Source: Bacteroidales bacterium (GTDB taxonomy: Bacteria > Bacteroidota > Bacteroidia > Bacteroidales > JAIOZK01). Taken from it: a stretch of 42,227 nt of DNA. The stretch lies in contig JAIPBS010000035.1 in NCBI GenBank assembly GCA_021738625.1, positions 1 to 42,227 of the forward strand, in the 5' to 3' direction. A model generated the notes under the pieces. The model saw nothing but the letters and a program-made list of their open reading frames with translations, was not told where the DNA came from and made no database searches. The translations under genes were made by a program, and so were the position numbers. Below, one piece after another: positions 41,210 to 42,227 of this stretch. Numbering within the stretch: the first letter of the stretch is position 1; each line of letters opens with the position of its first letter.

Positions 41210-41412
41210 AGAACGCAATAACCAAAACATATGACCAGGCCCCGATTTCAAAAAAGCAATAACAAAGCACAAAAAGAAAATAAGCGCCACCTCATTGCGC
41301 TTATCTAAGCATATTGGAAGGATAAGTTGAGTTAATGGGGGTTAGAGGGGAGTTACCCAACATAAAAAAACCAAGAAAGAAACCAATTATAAACCCTAAA
41401 AACAATTGAAAC

Positions 41413-42108
41413 ATGAAAATATTATTAATCGCTTTGGCAATTATTGCCTCTTGCAGCCTTAGCGCACAGGTAGGGATAAACACCGATGGCAGCATCGCTG
41501 ATGGCTCGGCCATGCTCGAAGTAAAAAGCAACGACAAAGGTATGCTTATACCACGAGTAGCACTCACTGGGACAACAGACGTAACTACTATTAGCTCACC
41601 GGCAGCAAGTTTGTTGATTTACAATACTGCAACAGCCGGAGATGTCACTCCAGGATTTTACTTTTGGGATGGTACAGCATGGACGCCTATGGGTGGCAGC
41701 AGTCCCACCACCTATTCCGTGGGAGACTTTGCCCAAGGCGGTATCGTTTTTTGGGTAAGCGAAACAGGACAACACGGGCTTGTTTGTGCTAAAGAAGACC
41801 AAAGCACAGGGGTAAGATGGTATGCTGGTACGTATGGTTTTACACGAGCAACCGGAAATGGACCATTTTCAGGCGAATTAAATACATCAATAATTATATC
41901 ATCACAAGTTTCAATTGGTGATGATGGTTCCAATTATGCTGCGCAAATATGTAACGATTTACAAGTTACTGAAGGTGGTAAAACTTACGGCGACTGGTAT
42001 CTTCCCTCAAAAGGAGAATTGAATTTAATGTATCAAAACAAGGCAACTATTGCTGCTACCGCAGGGACAAATGGAGGCAGCGGTTTTGCTAGTGTTATAA
42101 TTACTTAA
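41413..42108 (+). pseudogene. Secreted DUF1566-like surface protein gene, truncated by an IS630-family element
   Basis: The visible 231 residues start with a signal peptide (MKILLIALAIIASCSLSAQ). A Bacteroidota surface-protein module follows ('VGINTDGSIADGSAMLEVKS', 'GMLIPRVALTGTTDV', 'SLLIYNTATAGDVTPGFYFW'), then a DUF1566-like domain ('GDFAQGGIVFWVSETGQHGL', 'DWYLPSKGELNLMYQNK'). Family members continue after 'GSGFAS' with a 'WSSTE...' strand and a terminal 'VRAVR'. Here the frame runs into 'VIIT' and stops within the element beginning near 42092. About 40-50 residues of the C-terminus are lost, so the product is probably non-functional or unstable. Confidence 0.75.
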
Positions 42109-42227
42109 TAAGCTAACTAATTTTCAAGGCATCTCCAGTATAAGTCCATCGAAATGGTTTTGCACGTGTGCTATTATATGTTTTAATGTATTCCATGAGC
42201 TGAGAAGCCAATTGTTCAGATGATTGC
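42092..42227 (-). mobile_element. IS630-family element, one end (partial)
   Basis: The left boundary is set at the TA (42090-42091) where the DUF1566-like protein departs from its family; IS630 elements insert at TA. The terminal ~20 bases (gtgttataattacttaataa) precede the transposase stop. The other end lies beyond the window, so the element's completeness is unknown. Confidence 0.65.
42113..42227 (-). CDS. IS630-family transposase, C-terminal end (partial)
   Basis: The minus strand encodes 38 residues from the window edge to a TAG at 42113-42115, including 'LMEYIKTYNSTRAKPFRWTY' and ending 'TGDALKIS'. The 'YN.TRAKPF.WTYTG' ending is characteristic of DDE-type IS630/Tc1-related transposases. 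The catalytic residues would lie outside the window. Confidence 0.75.
   Translation of the reverse strand, partial: QSSEQLASQLMEYIKTYNSTRAKPFRWTYTGDALKIS

Noticed and set aside
1..42227. CRISPR arrays and tRNA/rRNA genes
   Set aside because: No regularly spaced direct repeats with unique spacers and no tRNA cloverleaf or rRNA sequence was recognised on either strand; a tRNAscan or CRISPR finder run would settle it.

Overview
The window looks like a chromosomal segment of a Bacteroidota bacterium, most likely from a Bacteroidales-like lineage. The evidence is: many promoters of the Bacteroidota form TAnnTTTG; two large secreted proteins with the gliding-motility/type IX secretion (T9SS) type-B C-terminal domain; the T9SS regulator PorX; FISUMP-type surface proteins; and an LpxC-FabZ fusion followed by lpxA, efp and a second lpxD. 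No tRNA, rRNA or CRISPR array was seen.

Layout. (1) 1-3000 is an accessory patchwork: a RelE/HigB-type toxin with its operator-promoter and the start of its antitoxin, then a DsrE - DUF190 - CrcB (fluoride channel) cassette flanked by two ~340-bp direct repeats that carry broken 3' ends of rarA. (2) 3000-14260 is a cell-surface block: a FISUMP protein, two paralogous ~915-residue T9SS cargo proteins, a PKD-FISUMP lipoprotein, a TlpA-like thioredoxin protein, and an intact IS110-family insertion sequence. (3) 14260-14730 is a non-coding stretch built of nested palindromic elements. (4) 14727-21126 (minus strand) holds a LutA-like protein, aroA, aroB, alanine dehydrogenase, tsaE and porX. (5) 21340-26296 (plus) is the lipid A cluster lpxD, lpxC-fabZ, lpxA, efp, lpxD-like. 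(6) 26305-31381 (minus) is a polysaccharide block: O-antigen ligase, two Wzz-like chain-length proteins and a Wzx-like flippase. (7) 31514-38388 (plus) holds a GT4 glycosyltransferase, purD, a membrane protein, rnhB and a large DUF3352-like protein. (8) 38389-39482 is an unusually palindrome-rich non-coding island. (9) 39483-42227 holds an AsmA-like protein and a secreted DUF1566-like gene cut by an IS630-family element at the right edge.

How the genes work together: lipid A synthesis, polysaccharide export, PorX and the T9SS cargo proteins all serve the outer envelope. In T9SS bacteria, cargo is anchored to a lipopolysaccharide made by pathways of this kind.

The most striking observation is in the IS110 element (8322-9905). 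Its 257-bp non-coding left end contains short segments matching both its own ends and the genomic site it occupies, in the order expected for a bridge RNA: a target loop with an 8/8 left-guide match and a 5-bp right-guide match plus wobble, then a donor loop with an 8/8 left-guide and a 7/7 right-guide match, enclosed by an 8-bp stem. The element sits, with a shared AG dinucleotide at each end, inside the arm of a MITE-like palindromic repeat. This recalls how the IS110 member IS621 inserts into REP sequences.
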